From an uncultured Clostridia bacterium (GTDB taxonomy: Bacteria; Bacillota; Clostridia; Lachnospirales; Anaerotignaceae): DNA of 53,786 nt. The stretch spans positions 1 to 53,786 of the forward strand of contig CALCGT010000055.1 in assembly GCA_937901125.1 (NCBI GenBank), given 5' to 3'. A program made the position numbers and the translations under genes. The notes under the pieces are model-generated. The model worked only from the letters and a program-made list of their open reading frames with translations, was not told where the DNA came from and did no database searches. Below, one piece after another: positions 15,611-24,369 of this stretch; position 1 is the stretch's first letter; each line of letters begins with the position of its first letter.

Positions 15611-15649
15611 TAAAAGGCTCTACCGAAAAAGTAGAGCCTTCCTTTTTTA
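15611..15649. terminator. Terminator after nfnB
   Basis: aaggctctacCGAAAAAgtagagcctt followed by CCTTTTTT; it can serve both nfnB and the convergent downstream gene. Confidence 0.85.
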
Positions 15650-15658
15650 TCTAAATCC

Positions 15659-16084
15659 TCACATCATTTTCCGCAATGCTTCCACATCTTTTTCGATCAG
15701 CGGTCGCATACTATCTTTATATTTGGACAAATCCATAGCCTTTAGCTTTTCCTGAATTTTCTCAATCAAATTCGGCTGATAGAGCACCACCTGATGTAAA
15801 GCAGCCAAACACTGCCTTACGACTGTCGGCTTCTCATCCTCCAGCATGGAAAACAACGTATCAAGATTCTTTTCGATTTTATCCTCCACATCCCACTGGG
15901 CTTGGGCGCAAGCCAGGCGAAAGCCCCTCGTCCTGACAAGGGAGTTTTTGCTTTCCAGCAGTGTCAAAAATGTCTCAAAATACCCATAACATTCATTGGA
16001 TACTGCCGAGCGTCCTTCCAGTTCTAACAAAAGCTGATAGGCTTCCGCATTATTTTTATTTTCCAATCCGGCTATGATATCCAT
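15659..16084 (-). CDS. HEAT-repeat-like protein of unknown function
   Basis: 141 residues, all helical, with HEAT-like pairs (SLVRTRGFRLACAQAQWDVE and KPTVVRQCLAALHQVVLYQ, each with the conserved Asp/Arg-type turn). Such small HEAT proteins usually act as protein-binding scaffolds; no catalytic motif is visible. The ATG at 16084 follows AAGGAGGAGACGGAA. It is the last of three small genes on this strand (16127 and 16686 lie upstream), which do not look functionally linked. Confidence 0.7.
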   Translation of the reverse strand: MDIIAGLENKNNAEAYQLLLELEGRSAVSNECYGYFETFLTLLESKNSLVRTRGFRLACAQAQWDVEDKIEKNLDTLFSMLEDEKPTVVRQCLAALHQVVLYQPNLIEKIQEKLKAMDLSKYKDSMRPLIEKDVEALRKMM

Positions 16085-16126
16085 TTCCGTCTCCTCCTTG
16101 GTCTGCATTCGAGAAATAACGTTGTT

Positions 16127-16654
16127 CTATTCCGTTCTGCCCGTTCCAATAAAATATCCTTCTTGTATCCCTGCAAAGGTCGCTATGGCACAAATCAAAA
16201 AAGCAGCATAGCTGATATTGAGAAAGCCCATAGAAAGAGGAAACAGGAACAGCAGCAACCCCGTCAGCTTATTGGCTTTCGTATGCAGCATCACAAGTTT
16301 ATGATGGCGTATATTGCCGAAAATCAGATTGATGCCCCGGATTGCGGCAATCCCGCCAATCCAAATCCATAAGAACAGCGGCAAGTCTATGACAGGGAAT
16401 ATTTTTACAAAACATACCAAAGCAAAAACGATGTCTGCGACGCTGTCTAACATCGCCCCAGTCTTGCTTTCGGAATTGGTTTTTCTGGCAATCCTGCCAT
16501 CCAAAATATCAGTGATGCCGCAAAAAAGGAACAAGGCATAAAACTGGGACGACAGCAGTTCCGCAGGCAATATCGCCAGTGCAGCCAGCATTCTTGTAAC
16601 TGTAATGATGTTGGCAATATATTTCATATATTCATAAACCATTCGTTTTCCCAT
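16127..16654 (-). CDS. CDP-alcohol phosphatidyltransferase family protein
   Basis: 175 residues with about five membrane helices. The diagnostic motif D-G-x2-A-R-x8-G-x3-D-x3-D is complete (DGRIARKTNSES... GAMLDSVAD, near residues 50-75), giving the divalent metal and CDP-lipid site. It should transfer a CDP-linked phosphatidyl group to an alcohol headgroup; which headgroup cannot be read. The start is uncertain: three in-frame ATG codons lie within 10 residues and none has a clear ribosome site. Confidence 0.82.
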   Translation of the reverse strand: MGKRMVYEYMKYIANIITVTRMLAALAILPAELLSSQFYALFLFCGITDILDGRIARKTNSESKTGAMLDSVADIVFALVCFVKIFPVIDLPLFLWIWIGGIAAIRGINLIFGNIRHHKLVMLHTKANKLTGLLLFLFPLSMGFLNISYAAFLICAIATFAGIQEGYFIGTGRTE

Positions 16655-16685
16655 CTATTTTCACGTTTCTATATCTTGAAATTTT

Positions 16686-17069
16686 TCACTCAGTTAATTC
16701 GATTTGATTTCCTTCAAAGCCAATGATACAGCTTTCGTAGTAGCCATCCCCTGTCATTCTTGGGCCGCTGATGACCTCATACCCATCCTTTTGCAGACTT
16801 GCGGTCAATGTATCCACCGCCTCCTTGCTGCCCAGGCGAAAAGCAATATGAACAAAGCCCGTTCTTGTCAATGGCTTTTCCATATCCTCCATATTGGGTC
16901 TATGCATAATTTCCAGCCTTGCGCCATCTCCAAAGGAAAGAAAATACGAACGGAAATCCTTTGTTTGATTATGATAGCCCCCGTTTGCTTTTGCGTCAAA
17001 ATAGCGAATAAAAAAATCCTTTGCTTTCTCCAAATCATTGACATACATAGCAATATGTTCTATCTGCAT
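16686..17069 (-). CDS. VOC (glyoxalase/dioxygenase superfamily) protein
   Basis: 127 residues with the two beta-alpha-beta-beta-beta modules of the vicinal oxygen chelate fold: IEHIAMYVNDLEKAKDFFIRYF at the start and TGFVHIAFRLGSKEAVDTLT in the middle. His6, Glu53, His74 and the final Glu (GNQIELTE) sit at the usual metal-ligand places, so it may bind a divalent metal. Substrate unknown; lactoylglutathione lyase-like annotation would be a guess. Start taken as the ATG at 17069 immediately after a GTG. Confidence 0.8.
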   Translation of the reverse strand: MQIEHIAMYVNDLEKAKDFFIRYFDAKANGGYHNQTKDFRSYFLSFGDGARLEIMHRPNMEDMEKPLTRTGFVHIAFRLGSKEAVDTLTASLQKDGYEVISGPRMTGDGYYESCIIGFEGNQIELTE

Positions 17070-17155
17070 CACGATTTCCCCATCCTTTCCGTTTTTTCAT
17101 TTCAGCCTAATCCTATCACAGCACCCCTTCTTTTGCAACGCTCCTCCCATTTCTG

Positions 17156-17184
17156 TTGCAAATTTTCCGCAGGATTGATATAAT
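17156..17184 (+). promoter_or_regulatory. Sigma-A promoter for the glyoxalase II-like gene
   Basis: TTGCAA (17156-17161), 17-nt spacer, TATAAT (17179-17184). Confidence 0.8.
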
Positions 17185-17223
17185 TTGAAAAAATGAAATC
17201 CGAACAAACAAGGAGGAACCCCC

Positions 17224-17835
17224 ATGAAAATTGCTTGCTACGCTGCAGGTTCTGTCGGCACAAACAACTATGTGGTTTCCGATGACAACGGCATCACTGC
17301 CATCATCGACTGCGACGGCAACCCTGCACCTTTGTATGCTTATATCGAAAAAAACAACCTGAAGGTGACACATATCCTACTGACCCATGGCCATTACGAC
17401 CACACCGGCTCTGTCAACGAAGTTGCGGAACACTACGGCTGTACCATCGTTGGCTGCGCCAAGGAAATGCGTGTTTTCACAGACCCCAGCATCAACTGTT
17501 CCCATTTCTGCTGCGGTGATATCATCGTGCATCCCGATGTACTGGTAAATAACGGTGATGTGGTAAAGGTGGGCGATATGGAATTTGAAGTACTGGAAAC
17601 CCCCGGCCACACAGAAGGCTCCATCTGCTATATCTGCAAGGATACCATCTTCAGCGGCGACACCCTATTCCAGGGCTCCTGCGGCAGAACAGACCTGCCT
17701 ACAGGCAACTGGAACGATATCATCCAGTCCTTGAAGAAGCTGGCAGCCCTGCCTGGTGATTATCAGGTCTATTCCGGTCATGGCCCTGCCACTACACTGG
17801 AAACAGAACGCAAAACAAACCCTTATATGAAGTAA
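17224..17835 (+). CDS. MBL-fold hydrolase, glyoxalase II-like
   Basis: 203 residues. The metallo-beta-lactamase signature THGHYDHTGSVNEV gives the HxHxDH metal site; further ligands are in TPGHTEGSICY (His), FSGDTLFQGSCGRTDLP (Asp) and YSGHGPATTLETE (His). This complete set is typical of hydroxyacylglutathione hydrolase-like thioesterases common in Clostridia, whose substrates are mostly unknown. AAGGAGGAACCCCC precedes the ATG. It has its own promoter and terminator and so is monocistronic. Confidence 0.88.
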   Translation: MKIACYAAGSVGTNNYVVSDDNGITAIIDCDGNPAPLYAYIEKNNLKVTHILLTHGHYDHTGSVNEVAEHYGCTIVGCAKEMRVFTDPSINCSHFCCGDIIVHPDVLVNNGDVVKVGDMEFEVLETPGHTEGSICYICKDTIFSGDTLFQGSCGRTDLPTGNWNDIIQSLKKLAALPGDYQVYSGHGPATTLETERKTNPYMK

Positions 17836-17836
17836 A

Positions 17837-17875
17837 CCGAAGGCTCCTTTTCAGGAGCTTTCTTTTTCTTTATTT
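17837..17875 (+). terminator. Terminator after the MBL hydrolase
   Basis: gaaggctccTTTTCaggagctttc followed by TTTTTCTTTATT. Confidence 0.75.
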
Positions 17876-17884
17876 TGTGTTCTC

Positions 17885-17913
17885 TTGTGGGGGGATCGCC
17901 TTTTTGCTATACT
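17885..17913 (+). promoter_or_regulatory. Probable promoter for glpK
   Basis: TTGTGG (17885-17890), 17-nt spacer, TATACT (17908-17913), 40 nt before the start codon. Confidence 0.6.
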
Positions 17914-17953
17914 ATTCTCAGTGACGATTTGCGTATAAAAGGAGGTCTCCGCC

Positions 17954-19447
17954 ATGAAATATATCCTTTCCTTAGACCAGGGCACCACCAGTTCCCGTGC
18001 CATTCTCTTCGACCAGAACGGACAGATGCACAGCGTTTCCCAAAAGGAATTCAGGCAATATTATCCCCAGCCCGGCTGGGTAGAGCATAACGCCATGGAA
18101 ATTTGGGAAACACAGCTGGAAGTTGCCCGTGAAGCCATTGCAAAGCAGGGTATTTCCCCGGAGGATATTGCCGCCATCGGCATCACCAACCAAAGGGAAA
18201 CTTCTATCCTTTGGGATAAGCGGAACGGCAAGCCTGTCTATCACGCCATCGTTTGGCAGTGCAGAAGAACTGCTCCCTACTGCAATTCCCTACAGGAAGC
18301 AGGCTGGACAGAAAAGATACGGAAAAAAACAGGGTTGCTCATTGATGCCTATTTTTCAGCAACAAAAATCAGATGGATTTTGCAGAACGTCCCCGAAGCC
18401 AGAGAATTGGCAGACAGTGGCAATCTGCTTTTCGGTACTATCGACACCTGGCTCATCTGGAACCTGACAGGGGGACAGGTACACGCTACAGACTATTCCA
18501 ACGCATCCCGTACGATGCTGTTCAATATCCACACCTTGGAATGGGACAAAGAGCTTTTGGAATTATTTGAGATCCCCGCAGGCATCCTGCCGGAGGTACG
18601 CCCCTCCAGCGGCATTTTCGGCAACACCCTGCCTCTCCTCTTCGGTGCAGCCATCCCCATTGCCGGGACAGCAGGGGATCAGCAGTCTGCCCTTTTCGGA
18701 CAAGCATGCTTCTCCCCCGGCACAGCAAAAAACACCTACGGCACAGGTGGCTTTCTGCTGATGAATACAGGAGACAAGCCGGTGTCCTCCAAAAACGGTC
18801 TAGTCACCACCATCGCATGGGGTTTGGACGGAAAAATCACTTATGCCCTGGAAGGCTCTATTTTCGTAGCCGGGGCAGCAATCCAATGGCTGCGGGATGA
18901 ACTGAAGCTCATTTCCTCCGCAGAAGAAACGGAAACCCTCTGCCAAGAGGTAGAGGATACCTGTGGAGTATATTTCGTACCTGCCTTTGTTGGGTTGGGT
19001 GCGCCCTACTGGGACCCTTACGCAAGGGGCATCCTGACGGGGCTGACCCGAGGAGCAAACCGCTGTCATATCGTCCGTGCGACAGTGGAATCCATGGCAT
19101 ATCAGACCTATGATGTGCTTCATGCTATGGAACAGGATGCAGGCATCCCCCTGGCAGAGCTGCGGGTAGACGGCGGCGCAGCAGCCAATACCTTCCTGCT
19201 GCAGTTCCAGTCGGATATCACAGGGGTTCCCGTGCTGCGTCCTTCTGTACTGGAAACCACTGCCCTTGGTGCTGCCTATCTGGCAGGGCTGGCAGTAGGC
19301 TATTGGAAAGACTTAACGGAAATCCGCCGCAACTGGCAGGTCTCCTGTGCCTTTTCCCCGGAAGCTTCCCATGAAGATGCGGGAAAGAAGATGGCAGGCT
19401 GGCACCATGCAGTGAAGCAGGCACGCCTACAATGCGCTTTGCTGTGA
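17954..19447 (+). CDS. glpK: Glycerol kinase
   Basis: 497 residues, standard for GlpK of the FGGY family. The N-terminal ATP-binding signature is SLDQGTTSSRAILFDQNGQ; substrate residues lie in GITNQRETSILWDK, the FGGY pattern in YGTGGFLLMNTGDK, and the C-terminal domain has LRVDGGAAANTFLLQFQSDI. It phosphorylates glycerol to glycerol 3-phosphate. AAGGAGGTCTCCGCC precedes the ATG. Neither a glycerol facilitator nor glycerol-3-phosphate dehydrogenase lies next to it. No terminator is visible between it and nrdD. Confidence 0.96.
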   Translation: MKYILSLDQGTTSSRAILFDQNGQMHSVSQKEFRQYYPQPGWVEHNAMEIWETQLEVAREAIAKQGISPEDIAAIGITNQRETSILWDKRNGKPVYHAIVWQCRRTAPYCNSLQEAGWTEKIRKKTGLLIDAYFSATKIRWILQNVPEARELADSGNLLFGTIDTWLIWNLTGGQVHATDYSNASRTMLFNIHTLEWDKELLELFEIPAGILPEVRPSSGIFGNTLPLLFGAAIPIAGTAGDQQSALFGQACFSPGTAKNTYGTGGFLLMNTGDKPVSSKNGLVTTIAWGLDGKITYALEGSIFVAGAAIQWLRDELKLISSAEETETLCQEVEDTCGVYFVPAFVGLGAPYWDPYARGILTGLTRGANRCHIVRATVESMAYQTYDVLHAMEQDAGIPLAELRVDGGAAANTFLLQFQSDITGVPVLRPSVLETTALGAAYLAGLAVGYWKDLTEIRRNWQVSCAFSPEASHEDAGKKMAGWHHAVKQARLQCALL

Positions 19448-19541
19448 TAATTGCAACACCACCAAAACTCATTTTTGCAGTATATTTATAGGTAAGAATC
19501 TGATTATTTTGAAGCGTCTGCCTGTAAAGGAGGAAAAATAA

Positions 19542-21659
19542 ATGTACGTCATCAAAAAAGATAACACCCACGAAGCCTGGAATGTCCAGAAGGTCGTGAC
19601 GGCTGTCAATAAATCAGCATATCGCGCCATGGTGAAATTTACCAAGGAAGAACTGGATTTCATCTGTGAATATGTGGAAAACAAAGCCCGCTCCCTGGGG
19701 CAGGAAGGTATTCCTATTGCCCAGATGCACAACATCGTGGAAAGTGCTTTGGAACAGGTAAAGCCTGAGGTTGCCAAAAGCTATCGGGATTACCGCAACT
19801 ATAAACAGGATTTCGTCAGAATGCTGGACGAGGTATACAAAAAAAGCCAGTCCATCATGTATATCGGTGATAAGGAAAACAGCAACACGGACAGCGCACT
19901 GGTCTCCACCAAGCGCAGCCTTGTATTCAATCAGCTGAATAAAGAACTGTATCAGAAATTTTTCATGACAACAGAAGAACTGCAGGCCTGCAGAGATGGG
20001 TATATCTATATTCACGATATGTCCGCCCGCAGAGATACCATGAACTGCTGTCTATTCAACGTAAAAGAGGTGCTGACAGGTGGCTTTGAAATGGGCAACC
20101 TGTGGTACAACGAACCCAAAACACTGGAGGTCGCCTTCGACGTCATCGGTGATATCGTCCTTTCCGCAGCCAGTCAGCAATACGGCGGCTTTACAGTGCC
20201 CTCCGTAGACCTGCTGCTGGAACCCTTTGCTGAAAAGAGCTATGAAAAATATTACCGCCGCTATATCGACATGGGCCTGACCGCCCGTGTAGCCGACCGA
20301 GAAGCTATGAAGGATATCCAAAAAGATTTCGACCAGGGCTTCCAGGGCTGGGAATATAAATTCAATACCGTTGCATCCAGTCGCGGCGATTATCCTTTCA
20401 TCACCATGACCTTCGGCACAGGCACAGGCAAATTTGCGAAAATCGCTTCTATCACCATGCTGAATGTCCGCAGAAAGGGTCAGGGCAAGAAGAACTGTAA
20501 GAAACCGGTTCTCTTCCCCAAACTGGTTTTCCTCTATGATGAAAACCTCCACGGCCCCGACAAGGAACTGGAAGATGTTTTTGAAGCAGGCATCCTCTGC
20601 TCCTCCAAGACTATGTATCCCGACTGGCTTTCCCTGACAGGCGAAGGCTATGTGGCGGAAATGTATAAAAAATATGGTGCTATCATCAGCCCCATGGGCT
20701 GTCGTGCCTTCCTGTCTCCCTGGTTTGAACGGGGCGGAATGGAACCTGCCGATGAAAACGATCAACCCGTTTTCGTGGGACGTTTCAATATCGGCGCTGT
20801 CAGCCTGCACCTGCCCATGATCTATGCCAAGGCAAAGCAGGATAGCAAGCCCTTCTATGAAGTGTTGGACTACTATCTGGAACTGATCCGTCAGCTGCAT
20901 ATCCGTACCTATGCGTATCTGGGAGAAATGAGGGCATCTACCAACCCTCTGGCTTACTGTGAGGGCGGTTTCTATGGCGGTCATCTGGGTATCCACGATA
21001 AGATTAAACCCCTGCTGAAATCTGCCACAGCATCCTTCGGCATCACAGCTTTGAATGAATTACAGGAGCTGCACAACGGCAAATCTCTGGTGGAGGATGG
21101 GCAGTTCTCCATCGATACCCTGCAGCATATCAACGACAAAATTGCGGAATTCAAAAAAGAGGATGGCAATCTTTATGCCATCTACGGCACCCCTGCGGAA
21201 AGCCTTTGCGGCCTGCAGGTGACCCAGTTCCGCAAGAAATATGGTGTCATCGAAAATGTTTCCGACAAACCCTATGTTTCCAACAGCTTTCACTGCCATG
21301 TCACAGAGGACATCACTCCCATCGAAAAGCAGAATCTGGAAAAACGCTTCTGGGATCTTTCCAACGGTGGCAAGATCCAGTATGTAAAATACCCCATCGA
21401 CTATAATCTGGATGCCATCCGCACATTGGTGCGCCGTGCCATGAAAATGGGCTTCTATGAAGGGGTCAACCTTTCCCTGGCCTATTGCGACGACTGCGGC
21501 CATCAGGAACTGGAAATGGACGTTTGCCCCAAATGCGGCAGCAAAAACCTGACAAAGATCGAAAGAATGAACGGCTATCTTTCCTATTCCCGTGTCAAAG
21601 GCGACACCCGCCTGAACGATGCGAAAATGGCGGAAATTGCAGAAAGGAAGAGTATGTAA
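19542..21659 (+). CDS. nrdD: Anaerobic (class III) ribonucleoside-triphosphate reductase
   Basis: 705 residues. An N-terminal ATP-cone (residues 1-90, MYVIKKDNTHEAWNVQKVVT) gives allosteric control; the catalytic barrel follows; a zinc ribbon CDDCGHQELEMDVCPKCGS lies near 646-664, and the glycyl radical loop is SRVKGDTRLNDAK close to the C-terminus. It reduces ribonucleoside triphosphates to deoxy forms without oxygen, after NrdG creates the glycyl radical. AAAGGAGGAAAAATAA precedes the ATG. I see no clear NrdR box in the 94-nt gap from glpK. Confidence 0.96.
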   Translation: MYVIKKDNTHEAWNVQKVVTAVNKSAYRAMVKFTKEELDFICEYVENKARSLGQEGIPIAQMHNIVESALEQVKPEVAKSYRDYRNYKQDFVRMLDEVYKKSQSIMYIGDKENSNTDSALVSTKRSLVFNQLNKELYQKFFMTTEELQACRDGYIYIHDMSARRDTMNCCLFNVKEVLTGGFEMGNLWYNEPKTLEVAFDVIGDIVLSAASQQYGGFTVPSVDLLLEPFAEKSYEKYYRRYIDMGLTARVADREAMKDIQKDFDQGFQGWEYKFNTVASSRGDYPFITMTFGTGTGKFAKIASITMLNVRRKGQGKKNCKKPVLFPKLVFLYDENLHGPDKELEDVFEAGILCSSKTMYPDWLSLTGEGYVAEMYKKYGAIISPMGCRAFLSPWFERGGMEPADENDQPVFVGRFNIGAVSLHLPMIYAKAKQDSKPFYEVLDYYLELIRQLHIRTYAYLGEMRASTNPLAYCEGGFYGGHLGIHDKIKPLLKSATASFGITALNELQELHNGKSLVEDGQFSIDTLQHINDKIAEFKKEDGNLYAIYGTPAESLCGLQVTQFRKKYGVIENVSDKPYVSNSFHCHVTEDITPIEKQNLEKRFWDLSNGGKIQYVKYPIDYNLDAIRTLVRRAMKMGFYEGVNLSLAYCDDCGHQELEMDVCPKCGSKNLTKIERMNGYLSYSRVKGDTRLNDAKMAEIAERKSM

Positions 21660-22153
21660 TGCGGTATCATAACATCACAAAAGACGATATGCTCAACGGC
21701 GAAGGGCTGCGAGTGGTGCTTTGGGTAGCCGGCTGCTCTCACCACTGCAAGGGCTGCCACAATGCCTTCACCTGGGACCCCAACGGTGGGCTTCCCTTCG
21801 GCAAAGAGGCGGAAGAAGAGCTATTCTCCATCCTCAGCCGAGATTATATCAGCGGCATCACCTTCAGCGGCGGCGACCCCCTCTACGAAGGCAATCGTAT
21901 CGGCATCGAACGACTGGCAAGAAAGGTAAAGCTGGAATATCCCCATAAAAATATCTGGCTTTATACGGGCTATCGCTGGGAAGAGATCAGTGCATTGCCC
22001 CTGATGCAGTATATCGATGTGCTGGTGGACGGGAAATTTATGGAGGATCTGAAGGATACAAAGCTCCACTGGAAGGGCAGCTTCAATCAGCGTATCATCG
22101 ATGTGCAAAAATCTTTAAAAAACAGTTCTCTCTACTTATATAACGCAGAGTGA
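21659..22153 (+). CDS. nrdG: Anaerobic ribonucleotide reductase activating protein
   Basis: 164 residues, radical SAM. The [4Fe-4S] cysteines are Cys26, Cys30 and Cys33 in CSHHCKGCHNAF; TFSGGDPLYEGNR supplies the SAM-binding glycine motif. It generates the glycyl radical on NrdD. The ATG at 21659 overlaps the nrdD stop (TAATG), so the two are translationally coupled; the frame stays open upstream inside nrdD but that extension is not part of the family. Confidence 0.95.
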   Translation: MRYHNITKDDMLNGEGLRVVLWVAGCSHHCKGCHNAFTWDPNGGLPFGKEAEEELFSILSRDYISGITFSGGDPLYEGNRIGIERLARKVKLEYPHKNIWLYTGYRWEEISALPLMQYIDVLVDGKFMEDLKDTKLHWKGSFNQRIIDVQKSLKNSSLYLYNAE

Positions 22154-22169
22154 CCAAAGGAGAAAAAAT

Positions 22170-22604
22170 ATGGAAACCATTAAAATCAGATATTTCAGTG
22201 ATAAAATTGAAAAACTGCGCTATATCGACGGCAAATCCGACTGGATCGATCTGCGGGCGGCAGAACGCATTGAACTGAAAGCAGGGGAATTCAAGCTGAT
22301 CCCTCTGGGCATTGCCATGCATCTGCCCAAGGGCTATGAAGCCCATATCGTGCCCCGCAGTTCTACCTTCAAAAATTTCGGTATCATCCAAACAAACCAC
22401 TGCGGCATCGTGGATGAAAGCTACTGCGGCAACAATGACCAGTGGTTTATGCCTGCCTACGCCCTGCGGGATACGGTCATTGAGGTAAATGACCGCATCT
22501 GCCAGTTCCGTATCTTTGAGCATCAGCCTGCATTGGTGTTCGACGAGGTCGAAGACCTTGGCAATGAAGACCGCGGCGGACACGGCTCAACGGGAAAAAA
22601 ATAA
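22170..22604 (+). CDS. dut: dUTP diphosphatase (trimeric Dut family)
   Basis: 144 residues. Family motifs are recognisable: DLRAAERIELKAGEFKLIPLG (motif 1), VPRSSTFKNFGI (motif 2), NHCGIVDESYCG (motif 3, with the catalytic Asp), ICQFRIFEHQP (motif 4) and RGGHGSTGKK (C-terminal motif 5). It hydrolyses dUTP to dUMP, keeping uracil out of DNA. It follows nrdG by 16 nt with AAGGAGAAAAA before the ATG, so the operon nrdD-nrdG-dut makes and polices deoxynucleotides together. Confidence 0.92.
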   Translation: METIKIRYFSDKIEKLRYIDGKSDWIDLRAAERIELKAGEFKLIPLGIAMHLPKGYEAHIVPRSSTFKNFGIIQTNHCGIVDESYCGNNDQWFMPAYALRDTVIEVNDRICQFRIFEHQPALVFDEVEDLGNEDRGGHGSTGKK

Positions 22605-22607
22605 AAC

Positions 22608-22714
22608 CGCGGGGCTTTGCCCCACCACCCCACGAGGGGCTTGGTCAAGCATCTTCCCTTCGGGAAGACGGCTTCGCCGCCTTGATCTTGGCGTGCTTAC
22701 ACCCCTTGACCTGA
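22608..22714. repeat. Palindromic intergenic repeat, copy 5
   Basis: Begins gcggggctttgccccaccaccccacgagggg, runs through further short palindromes (ttcccttcgggaag, ggcttcgccgcc) and ends ccccttgacctgat, which matches the tails of copies 6 and 7. Confidence 0.6.
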
Positions 22715-22715
22715 T

Positions 22716-22752
22716 ATAAAAAAGACGACCTCTTCAGGTCGTCTTTTTTATT
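22716..22752. terminator. Bidirectional terminator between dut and metQ
   Basis: aaaaaagacgaccTCTTCaggtcgtctttttt: a 12-bp stem with A- and T-runs on both sides, suited to both convergent operons. Confidence 0.9.
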
Positions 22753-22814
22753 ACATTATCAGCGGAAAGGCTTGGAAAACACGCAGGGCTTTCCAGTTAG
22801 CGGCTTAGCCGCAA

Positions 22815-23645
22815 TTAGTTCATAGGAGCAACTGCGCCGCCGTATGTGCTGTTGATGAATTCAGCAACTGTGGGGCCCTGCAGTACTTCCATCAGTTCTG
22901 CCAGACCGGGTGCATTTTCATTACCTGCTTTTACAGCAACGATGTTGCCGTATGTTGTAGCAGCCAGAGAGTCGGCAGCTTCGATTGCCAGTGCATCTTC
23001 TGTTTTCAGGCCATTCTGCATTGCATAGTTGCCATTGATTACAGCAATACCCAGATCACCCAGAGACAGAGGCAGCTGTGCAGCTTCCATATCGATGATT
23101 TCCAGATTTAGAGGATTTTCAACGATATCCAGCTTTGTTGCGGAGATGCCAGCTTCGGGATCCAGTTTGATCAGGCCATTAGCTTCCAGCAGCAGCAGCG
23201 CACGACCGCCGTTTGTACCATCGTTGGGGATACCAACCTTTGTACCTTCAGGGATTGCGGACAGGTCTGTTACTGTGCCAGCGTAGATTGCCATAGGTTC
23301 AAAGTGTACCTGACCGATGGAAACCAGATTTGTGCCCTGTTCTGCATTGAAGGAATCCAGGTAAGGCTGATGCTGGAAGTAGTTTGCATCCAGGTCGCCG
23401 GATTCTGTTGCCAGGTTGGGCTGTACATAGTCTGTAAATTCAACGATTTCCAGATTGATACCTTTTGCTGCCAGTTCTTCTTTTGCTGCTTCCAGAATTT
23501 CAGCGTGGGGTGTGGGAGAAGCACCGATTTTCAGTGTGATTGCTTCTGCGGATGCGTCGTCAGCGGGTGCTTCTGCGGAGCCGCCGCAGGCAGCCAGCCC
23601 CAGTGTCAGCACGCCTGTCAGTAAGATTGCAAAAAATTTCTTCAT
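22815..23645 (-). CDS. metQ: Methionine ABC transporter substrate-binding lipoprotein MetQ
   Basis: 276 residues, NlpA/MetQ family. Signal peptide with lipobox LAAC, lipidated at Cys20. Conserved body: KIGASPTPHAEILEAAKEEL, VEFTDYVQPN, DANYFQHQPYL and DLGIAVINGNYA. It captures methionine (or a related compound) outside the membrane for MetI-MetN. Last gene of metN-metI-metQ, 64 nt after metI. The tRNA-Met-type T-box in front of metN supports methionine as substrate. Confidence 0.93.
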   Translation of the reverse strand: MKKFFAILLTGVLTLGLAACGGSAEAPADDASAEAITLKIGASPTPHAEILEAAKEELAAKGINLEIVEFTDYVQPNLATESGDLDANYFQHQPYLDSFNAEQGTNLVSIGQVHFEPMAIYAGTVTDLSAIPEGTKVGIPNDGTNGGRALLLLEANGLIKLDPEAGISATKLDIVENPLNLEIIDMEAAQLPLSLGDLGIAVINGNYAMQNGLKTEDALAIEAADSLAATTYGNIVAVKAGNENAPGLAELMEVLQGPTVAEFINSTYGGAVAPMN

Positions 23646-23709
23646 GATACATTTCCTCCTTGTTTGTAAAAAAATAAATTCCTTTGTATATGTAAATCCC
23701 TTTCGGGGC

Positions 23710-24369
23710 TTACAGTCTTCTGTCTGTATATTTGGAAATTTTCATTCCCAGTTCCTGGAATACCAGTACGATAATAGCCAGCAGAACCACCATCACATAC
23801 ATGATATCTTCCTGTCCACGGTAGTAGCCGTAGTTGATGGCAATGGCGCCCAAACCACCGGCACCGACAATGCCTGCCATAGCGGAATAGCCCAGAATCG
23901 TTGTGATACTGATGGCCGCCCCTACTAAAAGAGAAGGCTTTGCTTCCGGCAGCAGCACCTTTGTCATGATCTGGAAGGGAGAAGCACCCATGGACTGAGC
24001 CGCTTCGATCACACCAACTTCCACTTCCTTCAGGGAAGATTCCACCATCCTGGCAATAAAGGGTGTGGCCGCTACCCAAAGCCCGACAATCGCCGCCTTG
24101 GAGCCAATAACTGTACCAACGATGGTCTTTGTAAAAGGCATCAATGCAATCAGCAAAATCAAAAACGGAATGGAGCGGAAGAAGTTGATAATCAGCCCCA
24201 ACAGGCTATTCAGCCAAGAAACGGGATGGATCCCATCCTTATCTGTCACCACCAGGATTAGTCCCAGGGGCAGACCCACCAGATACGCCAAAGCCGTGGA
24301 GATTACTGTCATGTAAATGGTTTCAATAAACCCCTGACCCACAAGGGCCAGCATACCTTCCTTAAACAT
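23710..24369 (-). CDS. metI: Methionine ABC transporter permease MetI
   Basis: 219 residues with about five membrane helices. The EAA loop that docks on the ATPase lies near VEVGVIEAAQSMGASPFQIM, followed by PSLLVGAAISITTILGYSAMAGIVGAGGLG, characteristic of MetI. The start overlaps the metN end by 8 nt, so the two are translationally coupled. Confidence 0.95.
   Translation of the reverse strand: MFKEGMLALVGQGFIETIYMTVISTALAYLVGLPLGLILVVTDKDGIHPVSWLNSLLGLIINFFRSIPFLILLIALMPFTKTIVGTVIGSKAAIVGLWVAATPFIARMVESSLKEVEVGVIEAAQSMGASPFQIMTKVLLPEAKPSLLVGAAISITTILGYSAMAGIVGAGGLGAIAINYGYYRGQEDIMYVMVVLLAIIVLVFQELGMKISKYTDRRL

Noticed and set aside
20052..20996. Minus-strand open frame opposite nrdD
   Set aside because: Antisense shadow of nrdD; no motif, no start signal.
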